Positions 40,788-49,270 of a stretch of DNA of 64,000 bases are shown here, one piece after another. The stretch covers positions 2,170,001 through 2,234,000 of the forward strand of contig NZ_QTUA01000001.1 of NCBI RefSeq assembly GCF_003386865.1, read 5' to 3'. The stretch comes from Calidifontibacter indicus. GTDB taxonomy: Bacteria; Actinomycetota; Actinomycetes; Actinomycetales; Dermatophilaceae. A program made the position numbers and the translations under genes. Under the pieces are notes generated by a model. That model was given only the letters and a program-made list of their open reading frames with translations. It had not been told where the DNA came from and did no database searches. Positions within the stretch are counted from its first letter, which is position 1, and the number at the start of each line of letters is the position of its first letter.

Positions 40788-41933
40788 TCAAGCCTTGGTG
40801 TAGTGGATCTCGAGATCCTGGCCGAGCAACCCGACAAGGCGTTCGGCCTGCTCCTGTAACTCGGCTGGTTGCACCGGGGAGGAGACGTGCAGTTCGGAAC
40901 CGCGGACTGCCCAGGTGCCGCTCACCACGCCACCGCGCAGCACGATGCCGGCCTGTCGGGTCATCGCCGTACGGTACGGCGGGGGAGTGACGTGGGTGTC
41001 CTTGGTGCCCGGGCCCATCACCCACTGGTCATGTCCGGGCAGGAAGTGGACGGCGTCGGAGGGTTCGGCGGCGAGGATCGACTCCACGTCCTCGGCCGCG
41101 GCGAACGTCGTCGTGCCGTCGACGTCGAGCGGGACGAGTCGGTCACCGAGTTGGGTCCGCCATCGTTCGAGCCGCTTGCGTCCGGCGCTCAGTCCCTCGC
41201 CGAACCAGTGCTGGATGTGTTCGCCGGTGGCCGGGCCGTAACTGTGCAGGCAGGCCAGGATCGCCCGCGGGCCTGCCTCGTCGAGGGTGGGGATGCCGGC
41301 CCAGTGCGAATTGGCGTCGAGCCGTTGGAAGGTGGGCTTTCCCTGCACCGACGGGCCGAAGCAGATGTCGCCCTGCCAGCAGAGGGCCTTGAGCAGGGTC
41401 CACGGGTCGTCGGCGAAGACCGGCTGCAGGTGCTTGTACGAGCTCCGGCCGGTCACCCGGGCGCCGAGCTCGGGCACGGTGAGCGGGCCGTCGCGCAGTG
41501 CGTCGCGGACGGTCTCCCGGAACCGTGGCCACTGCTGGGCGGTGAGGCGGTAGAACTCGACCCAGCTGCGCAACTCCCATTGGCGGCCGGCCGCGCGCAG
41601 GGCCAGGTAGATCCCGCCGTCCTGCGCCGACAGGTGGTGCATGGCCCCGCGGTAGGCGAAGGTCTTGATCACCGTGCCTTCGGTCAGTGCTTGCGCGAGT
41701 TCGCCCGGACGGGAACGGTATTGGCGACTGCGCACGGCCAGCTCGGCCGAACTCGGGTGCGTCGCCAGCACCGCGCCCAAGGTCTGCACGACCTCGCTGG
41801 CCGAACGCTCACCGGGCTGATCGAGCAACTGCCGGCCGAGTCGCCAGCCGAGGGCCTGGTCCCAGCTGATCGATGCCGCGGTCGCGGGCGAGGTCGCGGG
41901 CGAGGTCGTGGGCGAGGTCGTGGGCGGCGTCAT
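40788..41933 (-). CDS. Winged-helix DNA-binding protein, YcaQ/AlkZ-like family
   Basis: 381 residues from ATG 41933 (MTPPTTSPT); upstream codons lack a ribosome site. Matches the HTH_42/YcaQ family: LGWRLGRQLLDQP, FAYRGAMHHLSAQD, YKHLQPVFADDPWTLLKALCWQG and the C-terminal FLPGHDQWVMGPGTKD. Some family members are DNA glycosylases that unhook crosslinks; whether this one is cannot be told from motifs here. The N-terminus has a TTSPTTSPATSPAT repeat encoded by four 12-bp units (about 41881-41928). Converges with sufT. Confidence 0.85.
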   Translation of the reverse strand: MTPPTTSPTTSPATSPATAASISWDQALGWRLGRQLLDQPGERSASEVVQTLGAVLATHPSSAELAVRSRQYRSRPGELAQALTEGTVIKTFAYRGAMHHLSAQDGGIYLALRAAGRQWELRSWVEFYRLTAQQWPRFRETVRDALRDGPLTVPELGARVTGRSSYKHLQPVFADDPWTLLKALCWQGDICFGPSVQGKPTFQRLDANSHWAGIPTLDEAGPRAILACLHSYGPATGEHIQHWFGEGLSAGRKRLERWRTQLGDRLVPLDVDGTTTFAAAEDVESILAAEPSDAVHFLPGHDQWVMGPGTKDTHVTPPPYRTAMTRQAGIVLRGGVVSGTWAVRGSELHVSSPVQPAELQEQAERLVGLLGQDLEIHYTKA

Positions 41934-41980
41934 GGCGCAAGCGTCACACGCGATCCGGACGATCGACTGCCTCATCGCCC

Positions 41981-41986
41981 TAGGTT
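41981..41986 (+). promoter_or_regulatory. -10 element TAGGTT of leaderless VOC gene
   Basis: TAGGTT (TANNNT) ends 6 nt before the ATG at 41993. No Shine-Dalgarno precedes the gene. Confidence 0.45.
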
Positions 41987-41992
41987 GGTCGT

Positions 41993-42436
41993 ATGGGACA
42001 CATCACCGCGTTCGACCACGTCGGCATCACCGTCTCCGACCTCGATGCCGCCACCGCGTTCTTCGTCAGACTCGGGCTCGAACCGCTCGGCGAGCCGGCG
42101 ACGATCGAGGGGGAGTTCATCGACACGGTGTGCGGTATCCCGGGCGCCCGCAGCCGGATCGTCATGCTCAAGGCACCCGCGGGCGGCGCCACGATCGAAC
42201 TGTCCAGTTTCGAACACCCCGAGCACACGCCGGGTTCGCCGGACGCGATGGCGAACGAACTCGGTCTGCGCAGCGTCGCCTTCCAGGTCGACGACATCGA
42301 CGCCGCCGTGGCGAGTGCGGCCGCGGACGGTTACCCGCTCGTCGGCGGGATCAAGCAGTGGCAGGACGAGTGGCGGATGGCCTACGTGCGGGGCCCGGAG
42401 GGCATCACCGTCGCTCTGGCCGAGCGGCTTCGCTGA
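41993..42436 (+). CDS. VOC-family protein (glyoxalase/methylmalonyl-CoA epimerase-like)
   Basis: 147 residues with the two beta-alpha-beta-beta-beta units of the vicinal-oxygen-chelate fold: N-terminal FDHVGITVSDLDAATAFFVRLGL with a metal-ligand His, IELSSFEHPE, then SVAFQVDDIDAAVASAAADGY and the final VRGPEGITVALAE with a Glu ligand. Closest in look to glyoxalase-like or epimerase-like actinobacterial proteins, but the substrate is unknown. Its 3' end overlaps the convergent methyltransferase gene by 32 bp. Confidence 0.85.
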   Translation: MGHITAFDHVGITVSDLDAATAFFVRLGLEPLGEPATIEGEFIDTVCGIPGARSRIVMLKAPAGGATIELSSFEHPEHTPGSPDAMANELGLRSVAFQVDDIDAAVASAAADGYPLVGGIKQWQDEWRMAYVRGPEGITVALAERLR

Positions 42437-43127
42437 GCCGGGCCCGACCCACCAGCATCAGTGCGTGCTCGGACGCCTGGACCTGCGCGTCCCAGCCGGT
42501 GGCGGTGAGTTGGTCGCTGAGGGTTCGCGGGTCCCAGTAGCGCTTGACGATCCGGAACCGGCGCCCGTCGCCAAGGGTGCGTTCCTCTGTGCGGGCTGAC
42601 ACCTGCGAGTTCGGCCCGGTCACCTCGTCGGCGGGGTAGGGCGCGGAATCGACGAAGATCACCTGTCCGCCCGGTGCGAGACAGTCACGCACCATCGCCC
42701 AGAACGCCTCGAACCGGTCGTCGGGCACGTGGGACAGCCAGAACCCGAAGAAGACCAGGTCGTAGCGGCGCGCCGGCCGCCAGTCGAACAGGTCGGCCTG
42801 CCCGTAGCTGACATTAGCCGCGCCGGCGGTCCGTGCCCGGTTGAGTTCCAGCATGGCGGGGGAGGCGTCCACCGCGTGCACGGACTCCGCGTGGCGGCGC
42901 AGCACGTCGGTGAAGATCCCGGTGCCGCAGGCGAGTTCCAGCACGTCGCCGCGGGCGGCTCCGCTGATCAGGGTCATCGTGTCGGCGGCATCGGCGTTCC
43001 ACTGGCTCAGCACCGGTTCGTCGAGCGCGTACGTGCCGCGACGGAACCAGAAGTCGTCGTACTCGCCGGCACGCGCGTCGTAGTAGGTCTTCTGTTCGCG
43101 CAGGGTGTCGGCCCAGTCGTCGGTCAT
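42405..43127 (-). CDS. Class I SAM-dependent methyltransferase
   Basis: A methyltransferase of 240 residues with the SAM-binding VLELACGTGIFTDVL motif (near residue 62), the acidic loop VHAVDASPAML and the post-II region YDLVFFGFWLSHVPDDRF. The C-terminal part has LGDGRRFRIVKRYWDPRTL. Resembles ubiquinone/menaquinone-type or small-molecule methyltransferases; substrate unknown. ATG at 43127; overlaps the VOC gene tail-to-tail. Confidence 0.88.
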   Translation of the reverse strand: MTDDWADTLREQKTYYDARAGEYDDFWFRRGTYALDEPVLSQWNADAADTMTLISGAARGDVLELACGTGIFTDVLRRHAESVHAVDASPAMLELNRARTAGAANVSYGQADLFDWRPARRYDLVFFGFWLSHVPDDRFEAFWAMVRDCLAPGGQVIFVDSAPYPADEVTGPNSQVSARTEERTLGDGRRFRIVKRYWDPRTLSDQLTATGWDAQVQASEHALMLVGRARLSEAARPERR

Positions 43128-43147
43128 CGTTCGAGGCTACGCGGACG

Positions 43148-43153
43148 TATCAT
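43148..43153 (+). promoter_or_regulatory. -10 element TATCAT before DUF6412-like gene
   Basis: TATCAT (TANNNT) lies 6 nt before the ATG at 43160, consistent with a leaderless transcript for the DUF6412-like/yidC pair. Confidence 0.5.
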
Positions 43154-43159
43154 CGGACC

Positions 43160-43450
43160 ATGAGCTTCGACTCCGACCGCATCGCCGCGCAGCTGCGCGT
43201 GCTGCTGTCGGTGCTCGTGCCCGCAGCGGTAGTGATGACGCTGCTGCCGTCGACCCAGGTGGCCGGGGGAGTCGCGCTGGTGGCGTTGGCCGCGGCGGTC
43301 ACCCTGATCCAGGTCACGAGGGTCGTGCTGCCGATGGTCGCGGCGCCGCCGCGTGCGCGTGGCCCACAGACCGCGACACACCCACCGGTCTGCCGGTCAA
43401 TCACCCTCCCGCAGGACCCGATCCGTCCGCGTGCTCCAGGGCTGGCCTGA
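43160..43450 (+). CDS. Small membrane protein, DUF6412-like
   Basis: 96 residues with two hydrophobic helices (about 12-32 and 34-62) and a polar Pro-rich tail. Small proteins annotated as DUF6412 are commonly encoded directly before a YidC/Oxa1 gene in actinobacteria, which fits this position; the family call rests on context and layout. Start ATG 43160 with a TATCAT box 6 nt upstream. May act with the neighbouring insertase, by inference. Confidence 0.68.
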   Translation: MSFDSDRIAAQLRVLLSVLVPAAVVMTLLPSTQVAGGVALVALAAAVTLIQVTRVVLPMVAAPPRARGPQTATHPPVCRSITLPQDPIRPRAPGLA

Positions 43451-43510
43451 GGAACCCCTCAGCCCACCCTTCCCGAACGACCCCGGCACACCCGGGGATT
43501 GGAGCACGAC

Positions 43511-44260
43511 ATGCCCGACCTCTTTGCACCCCTGACCACCCTGCTGGGCACCGTCCTGGCACTCACCCACACCGCGGCGTCCGCGCTCGGCCCGGACGGC
43601 GCGGTCGCCTGGATCATCGCCATCGGCCTGTTGACCGTGACCGTGCGAATGGCGCTGTTGCCGTTCGCCGTCGCAGGCGCTCGGAACGCTCGACGCTCCG
43701 CAGCGGCGGCACCGGCGATGCGCGAACTGACCGCGAAGTACGCGGGCAAACGGGACAGCGAAAACCTGCAGCGGATGATGACCGAACGTCGCGAGATCCA
43801 ACGCGAGCACGGGCTGTCCACGCTCGGCTGCCTCCCGCTGCTCCTGCAGATGCCGGTGCTGTTCTCGCTGTACCACCTGATGATGAAGGTGAGCGGAGGC
43901 ACCGGCGTGGGTGCCCTGACGGCGCTCACCCTCGCCTCGGCGACCGCTGCGTCGGTCGGCGGGGTGCACCTGGGCTCGCGACTGTTGGCCGGCTCGACCG
44001 GTCAGGCCGCGATCGTGCTTGGCGTCGCGCTGCTCGCCGGGTTCGCGACCTTCGCCGCCCAGCGTTGGTTCGCCACGACACCGACCGGCGCAGGAACCCC
44101 GGACGCGATGACGAATGTCCAGGCGGTCATGCCCTGGCTGAGTCTCGGCGGGGTCGTGGTCGGCGCCTTCTTCGTGCCCGCCGGGTTGGTGCTCTACTGG
44201 GCGTTCAGCAACGTCTGGACCCTGGCCCAGCAGGCCTTGCTACGACGCGTGCTCGCCTGA
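43511..44260 (+). CDS. YidC/Oxa1-family membrane insertase (secondary copy)
   Basis: 249 residues from ATG 43511 (GGAG 6 nt upstream). Five hydrophobic segments, with the YidC core LLTVTVRMALLPFAVAGARNARR, which holds the groove arginine, plus the cytoplasmic charged hairpin (REIQREHGLSTLGCLPLLLQMPVLFSLYHLM) and the final VLYWAFSNVWTLAQQ motif. Shorter than the main YidC next to rpmH/rnpA and in a different context, so probably a second, specialised copy. Ends just before a 17-bp terminator hairpin. Confidence 0.88.
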   Translation: MPDLFAPLTTLLGTVLALTHTAASALGPDGAVAWIIAIGLLTVTVRMALLPFAVAGARNARRSAAAAPAMRELTAKYAGKRDSENLQRMMTERREIQREHGLSTLGCLPLLLQMPVLFSLYHLMMKVSGGTGVGALTALTLASATAASVGGVHLGSRLLAGSTGQAAIVLGVALLAGFATFAAQRWFATTPTGAGTPDAMTNVQAVMPWLSLGGVVVGAFFVPAGLVLYWAFSNVWTLAQQALLRRVLA

Positions 44261-44276
44261 TCCGAGCCGTAACGAG

Positions 44277-44316
44277 CAACCGCGGGCGGACCATCGAAGT
44301 GGTCCGCCCGCGGTTG
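44277..44316. terminator. 17-bp hairpin between convergent yidC-like and BCCT genes
   Basis: Perfect 17-bp stem (44277-44293 with 44300-44316, core CCGCGGGCGGACCA) and a 6-nt loop. Position between two convergent genes suggests a bidirectional terminator. Confidence 0.8.
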
Positions 44317-44421
44317 GCGTCGCATTGCCTGCGGATCAGTGCTTCTCGGGCACCGACTTGTCGCCGGCGGGCGACACCTTGAGCACCCGGGTGCCGTCCT
44401 CGGTGTCCGTCTCCGCCTCGG

Positions 44422-46158
44422 TCACCACGAGCGCCAGCTCGTCGTGACCGTGCTCGGTGACACCCTCGATGACGGCCTGCTCGATGATCTGCTGACGAGT
44501 TCGGCACGCTTGATCAGCGGGTCCTGCTGCAGGTCACGCACCAGCGCGACACACATGATCACCATCACGATCACGAACGGCAGCGCCGACACGATCGTGA
44601 CGTTCTGCAGTGAGGTCAGCGCCGCGGACGCATCGCCCTCGGCGAACCCGGCGAGCAGCATGGCCGCGGCGACGCCACCGGTGGCGACACCCCAGAAGAT
44701 CACCGTCTTGCGGGTCGGCTCGATGGTGCCGCGCTCGCTGAGCGTGCCCATCACGATCGAAGCGGCGTCGGCACCCGAAACGAAGAAGATCGCGACGAGC
44801 ACCATGACCAGCACCGAGGCGACGGTGGCCAGCGGGTAGTGCGACAGCATGTCGAACAACGCGGTGTTCGAGTCGACCTTGCCGCCCTGGGCGACGAGGT
44901 CCTTCGTCTGACGCTGCTGGTCGATCGCGGCTCCACCGAAGATCGCGAACCACACGAGGCTGACGATGCTCGGCACCAGCAGCACACCGCTGACGAACTG
45001 ACGGATCGTGCGACCGCGGCTGATCCGCGCGATGAACATGCCCACGAAGGGGGTCCAGCTGATCCACCACGCCCAGTAGAAGACGGTCCAACTGGACAGC
45101 CATGCCTGCAGCTCGGGACCGCCGGCGGCCTGGGTGCGCGACGCCATCGTGGGCAGGTCGGCGAAGTAGGTGCCCAGGGTCGTCGGCAGCAGGTCGAGGA
45201 TGAACACCGTCGGGCCGACGAGGAACACGAACAGGGCGAGCACCAGGGCAAGCACCATGATGATGTTCGACAGCAGCTGGATGCCGCGGGCAACACCCGA
45301 GACCGCGCTCAGGATGAAGCAGATGGTCAGCACCGAGATGAGCACGACCAGCCCCATGCGGCCGAGGTTCTCGACCCAGCCGACGCTCTTCAGGCCGGCC
45401 TGGATCTGCAGTGCACCGATACCCAGCGAGGCCGCCGAACCGAACAGCGTCGCGAAGATCGCGAGCATGTCGATGACCTTGCCGATGGGGCCGTCGACGC
45501 GCGGGCCGAGCAGCGACCGGAAGGCCGACGAGATGAGCTGGGTGCGGCCCTTGCGGAAGGTCCCATACGCGATGGCGACACCGACGACGGCGTAGATCGC
45601 CCAGGGGTGCAACGACCAGTGGAACAACGTGGTCGCCATTGCCTGACGCATCGCGGCGTCGGTCTGCGGGACGACGCCGGTGCCCGGGGTCGGGCTCGCG
45701 TAGTCCATCAGCGGCTCCGCGACACCGAAGAACATCAGACCGATGCCCATGCCGGCGGAGAACATCATCGCGATCCACGACGAGGTGCGGAACTCCGGCG
45801 TCTCGTCGTCACCGCCCAACGGAATGTTGCCGTAGCGGCTGGCGGCCAGCCACAGCGCGAACACCACGAAGCAGGAAGCGGACAGGACGAACAGCCAATC
45901 CGTCGACTCCATGACCCACTCGAGGGCGTCGCCCGAGGTGGTGCCGAGGTTCTTCGGGGCGGCGAAACCCCAGATGAGGAAGCCGACCGCGAGCGTCGCG
46001 GTGACCCCGAAGATCACCCAGTCGACCCCGACCTTCTTCGGGGTTTCGGGCTCGATCGTCGCCTCGTCGATGCCGTACAGAAGTTCATGCGTATCGGTAT
46101 TGCTGTCGTCACCCGGCGTGGCGCCCGGTGGACTCTGTGATGTCGTCGTCATCTCCAC
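44422..46158 (-). CDS. BCCT-family (betaine/carnitine/choline) transporter with frameshifted 3' end
   Basis: As read, 578 residues with about twelve membrane segments. BCCT hallmarks are present: the glycine-rich SAGMGIGLMFFGVAEPL segment for coupling-ion binding and the Trp-rich WAWWISWTPFVGMFIARISRGRTIRQF segment. It imports compatible solutes with sodium or protons. The last about 22 codons after RAELV are out of frame: a one-base shift near 44489-44502 restores QQIIEQAVIEGVTEHG and a natural tail to a stop at 44336-44338. So the gene is either mutated in its cytoplasmic tail or has a sequencing error. GTG start at 46158; ATG at 46152 is possible. Confidence 0.88.
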   Translation of the reverse strand: MEMTTTSQSPPGATPGDDSNTDTHELLYGIDEATIEPETPKKVGVDWVIFGVTATLAVGFLIWGFAAPKNLGTTSGDALEWVMESTDWLFVLSASCFVVFALWLAASRYGNIPLGGDDETPEFRTSSWIAMMFSAGMGIGLMFFGVAEPLMDYASPTPGTGVVPQTDAAMRQAMATTLFHWSLHPWAIYAVVGVAIAYGTFRKGRTQLISSAFRSLLGPRVDGPIGKVIDMLAIFATLFGSAASLGIGALQIQAGLKSVGWVENLGRMGLVVLISVLTICFILSAVSGVARGIQLLSNIIMVLALVLALFVFLVGPTVFILDLLPTTLGTYFADLPTMASRTQAAGGPELQAWLSSWTVFYWAWWISWTPFVGMFIARISRGRTIRQFVSGVLLVPSIVSLVWFAIFGGAAIDQQRQTKDLVAQGGKVDSNTALFDMLSHYPLATVASVLVMVLVAIFFVSGADAASIVMGTLSERGTIEPTRKTVIFWGVATGGVAAAMLLAGFAEGDASAALTSLQNVTIVSALPFVIVMVIMCVALVRDLQQDPLIKRAELVSRSSSRPSSRVSPSTVTTSWRSW

Positions 46159-46383
46159 TGTCGACCACGCGCACGCAGTCGACCCTCCTAGTCGTTTATC
46201 AGTCGTCCGGGGTCGGGCGCGGGCCGCCGATCGGACCGGTAGGGACGGCGTGAAGGCGCGTCCGGCCGCAACCCCGTCGAGCCGTGTTACGGATCGCGGA
46301 CCGCCGACGGGGAGTTCGGCGGGACGGATGAGGCAGTTGTGGTCACACTCACGTCGAGAACCGGAACGCGAACCGAAACAGGA

Positions 46384-46437
46384 AGCGGCCGCCCGCTCCT
46401 CGGAATTCCGCAGAATTCCTCGGACCGAACGGCCGCT
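46384..46437 (-). terminator. Two-tier hairpin after zinc peptidase gene
   Basis: Outer 8-bp stem (AGCGGCCG, 46384-46391 with 46430-46437) around an inner GGAATTC-CGCA-GAATTCC hairpin (46402-46419). On the minus strand it follows the peptidase stop (46457) by about 20 nt and is followed by TGTTT. Confidence 0.5.
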
Positions 46438-46456
46438 GCCGACGTGAGTCGCTTGC

Positions 46457-47410
46457 CTACTCGACGGTTGCCGGCGAGAAGGTGTCGCACTTGTTGATGT
46501 CGCCGCTCTGGTAGCCGGTCATGAACCACTTCTGGCGAGCGGCGGCGGAGCCGTGGGTCCAGCTCTCGGGGGTGACGCGACCCTGAGCCTTCTCCTGGAT
46601 GCGGTCGTCACCGACCGCGGCCGCGGCCGACAGCGCCGACTGGATGTCCTGTTCGGTGATCGGCTGGAGCAGCGTGTTGCCGTTGGCGTCCTTGGTCTCG
46701 GTCGCGTGGGCGACCCAGATGCCGGCGAAGCAGTCGGCCTGCAGTTCGGTGCGCACCGACGCCGAGTTCGCGCCCTCCGGGTCCTGCTGGGAGCGACCGA
46801 GCAGGCCGAGGATGTTCTGGACGTGGTGGCCGTACTCGTGCGCGAGCACGTACTCCTTGGCCAGGTTGCCGTCATCGGCGCCGTACTTGCCGCTGAGCTC
46901 CTGGAAGAACGCGGCGTCGATGTAGACCTTGTTGTCGAGCGGGCAGTAGAACGGGCCCATCGCCGAACTCGCGGTGCCGCAACCGGACTGGGTCGAGCCG
47001 CTGAAGATCACCGTCTTGGCGTCGGTGTACTGCTTGCCGTACTGCGGCAGGTAGTTGCGCCAGAAGGCCTGGGTGCTGTTCACGGTGCCGATGATGCGGC
47101 AGACGTCGTCACGGTTCGCGTCGGCACCCGTCTTGCACTGGCTGATCTGCTGGCTGATCTGATCGTTGCCGGCACCGCTGCCGCTGGTGTCCGCACCCGA
47201 GGCGACCTGTGCGGGGTTCATGTTCCAGGGACCCGCGCCGCCGGTGGATCCGGAGCCACCGCCGAAGCCGTTCAGCAACACCATGATGATCATCAGGATG
47301 AGACCGCCGATGCCACCGACCGCAATTCCGCCGGGGGCCATGCCGCCACCGCCGGAGCCACCGCTCTGCACCTGCGAGGTGTCGAGTTGGGCGTTGTCGT
47401 TGAACGTCAC
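46457..47410 (-). CDS. Neutral zinc metallopeptidase (YpfJ family)
   Basis: 317 residues from GTG 47410, with GGAGG about 9 nt upstream. A short cytoplasmic part and Gly-rich region precede one transmembrane helix (about 35-55: GGIGGLILMIIMVLLNGFGG). The extracytoplasmic domain has the zinc motif HEYGHHVQNILG near residue 195, the KVYIDAAFFQEL segment and ELQADCFAGIWVAHA with a further metal ligand. This is the neutral zinc metallopeptidase family (YpfJ); substrates are not established. Divergent from the ABC-F gene. Confidence 0.93.
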   Translation of the reverse strand: MTFNDNAQLDTSQVQSGGSGGGGMAPGGIAVGGIGGLILMIIMVLLNGFGGGSGSTGGAGPWNMNPAQVASGADTSGSGAGNDQISQQISQCKTGADANRDDVCRIIGTVNSTQAFWRNYLPQYGKQYTDAKTVIFSGSTQSGCGTASSAMGPFYCPLDNKVYIDAAFFQELSGKYGADDGNLAKEYVLAHEYGHHVQNILGLLGRSQQDPEGANSASVRTELQADCFAGIWVAHATETKDANGNTLLQPITEQDIQSALSAAAAVGDDRIQEKAQGRVTPESWTHGSAAARQKWFMTGYQSGDINKCDTFSPATVE

Positions 47411-47576
47411 TTGTGACCTCCGTCTTGGTCGGCGACCGTGATCGGTCGCACGCACTACCGCTGCGTAGAATATCCAGTCGCGCCCGCACTCGACCGCAAG
47501 TGCGGCATCGCAGTTCGACAACAACCCACGACGCCACCGTTTGACCGGGGCGCGCCCTGACGTCCGGAGGACCTTC

Positions 47577-49175
47577 GTGATCACCGCCCATGGCATCGAG
47601 CTTCGAGCCGGATCCCGGCTCCTGGTCGAGAACGCCACGTTCAGGGTCGCGCCCGGCGATCGGGTCGGGTTGGTGGGTCGCAACGGCGCCGGCAAGACGA
47701 CCCTGACGAAGGTGCTCGCCGGCCAGAGCATCCCGGCCGCCGGTGAGGTCACGCGCTCCGGTGAGGTCGGTTACCTCCCGCAGGACCCGCGTACCGGTGA
47801 TCTCGAGGTGCTCGCCCGCGACCGCATCCTGTCGGCCCGCGGGCTCGACTCGATCATCCGCGACCTGCGCAAGGCCGAGAAGCAGATGGCCGACGATGAC
47901 GACGAACTGCGCGAGAAGGCGATGCGCCGCTACGCCCGCCTCGACGCCGAGTTCACCGCCCAGGGCGGCTACGCCGCGGAGTCCGAGGCCGCGTCGATCG
48001 CGTCCAGCCTCGGCCTGCCCGAACGCATCCTCGACCAGCCGCTCCGCACGCTCTCCGGTGGTCAGCGGCGCCGGGTCGAGCTGTCCCGCATCCTGTTCAG
48101 CGGCGCCGAGACGTTGCTGTTGGACGAGCCGACCAACCACCTCGACGCCGACTCGATCATCTGGTTGCGCGACTACCTGAAGGCGTACAAGGGCGGGCTG
48201 ATCATCATCAGCCACGACGTGGAGATGCTCGACACGGTCGTCACCCGGGTGTTCCACCTCGACGCCAACCGGGCCGAACTCGACCTCTACAACGTGGGCT
48301 GGAAGGCTTACCTGCAGCAGCGCGAGACCGACGAGAAGCGGCGCAAGCGCGAACTGCAGAACGCCCAGAAGAAGGCCGCGGCGCTGATGTCGCAGGCCGA
48401 CAAGATGCGGGCGAAGGCGACGAAGGCGACCGCCGCACAGAACATGGCACGTCGCGCCGAGAAGCTGCTCGCGAGCGTCGAGGGGGAGCGGCAACAGGAC
48501 AAGGTGGCCAAGCTGCGCTTCCCGACCCCCGCCCCGTGCGGGCGCACGCCGTTGCGTGCGGAGGGGTTGTCGCGCTCGTACGGCTCGCTGGAGATCTTCA
48601 CCGATGTCGACCTCGCGATCGACCGAGGGAGCAAGGTCGTCGTGCTCGGCCTCAACGGTGCCGGCAAGACGACGCTGCTGCGGTTGCTCGCCGGCGTCGA
48701 CGAGGCCGACACCGGCGAGGTGCAACCGGGCCATGGTCTGAAGCTCGGCTACTACGCCCAGGAGCACGAGAACCTCGACGTCGATCGCAGCGTGCTCGCG
48801 AACATGAAGTCGGCCGCGCCCGACCTGGGTGAGACCGAGGTGCGCAAGGTGCTCGGTTCGTTCCTGTTCAGTGGCGACGACGTCGACAAGCCCGCGGGCG
48901 TGCTCTCCGGTGGAGAGAAGACCCGGCTGTCGTTGGCGATGCTCGTCGTCTCGGCAGCCAACGTCCTCCTGCTCGACGAGCCGACGAACAACCTTGACCC
49001 CGCCTCGCGCGCCGAGATCCTCGGCGCGTTGGCCGGGTACGAGGGCGCGGTCGTGTTGGTGACCCACGATGAGGGCGCGGTCGATGCGCTGCAGCCCGAA
49101 CGCGTCCTGCTGCTGCCGGACGGTGTCGAGGACCTCTGGGGTCCGGACTACCTCGACCTCGTCACGTTGGCATAG
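47577..49175 (+). CDS. ABC-F family ATPase
   Basis: 532 residues with two ABC ATPase domains and no membrane part: Walker A GRNGAGKTT (near 40) and GLNGAGKTT (near 362), signatures LSGGQRRRVELS and LSGGEKTRLSLAM, Walker B LLLDEPTNHLD and LLLDEPTNNLD. Between them is a charged linker (QQRETDEKRRKRELQNAQKK region) that in ABC-F factors reaches into the ribosome. ABC-F proteins relieve stalled ribosomes or protect against antibiotics; which applies here cannot be seen. GTG 47577 has GGAGG 6 nt upstream. Position matches Rv1473 in M. tuberculosis. Confidence 0.94.
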   Translation: MITAHGIELRAGSRLLVENATFRVAPGDRVGLVGRNGAGKTTLTKVLAGQSIPAAGEVTRSGEVGYLPQDPRTGDLEVLARDRILSARGLDSIIRDLRKAEKQMADDDDELREKAMRRYARLDAEFTAQGGYAAESEAASIASSLGLPERILDQPLRTLSGGQRRRVELSRILFSGAETLLLDEPTNHLDADSIIWLRDYLKAYKGGLIIISHDVEMLDTVVTRVFHLDANRAELDLYNVGWKAYLQQRETDEKRRKRELQNAQKKAAALMSQADKMRAKATKATAAQNMARRAEKLLASVEGERQQDKVAKLRFPTPAPCGRTPLRAEGLSRSYGSLEIFTDVDLAIDRGSKVVVLGLNGAGKTTLLRLLAGVDEADTGEVQPGHGLKLGYYAQEHENLDVDRSVLANMKSAAPDLGETEVRKVLGSFLFSGDDVDKPAGVLSGGEKTRLSLAMLVVSAANVLLLDEPTNNLDPASRAEILGALAGYEGAVVLVTHDEGAVDALQPERVLLLPDGVEDLWGPDYLDLVTLA

Positions 49176-49270
49176 ATCCGCCGTCCGCACTGTTGTTGTG
49201 CGAGTGATCACGTCGGCGGTGCAGTTGCCAAAGGGAGTCGAAGTATGAGGCTGCCAGAGGGAGTCGAACA

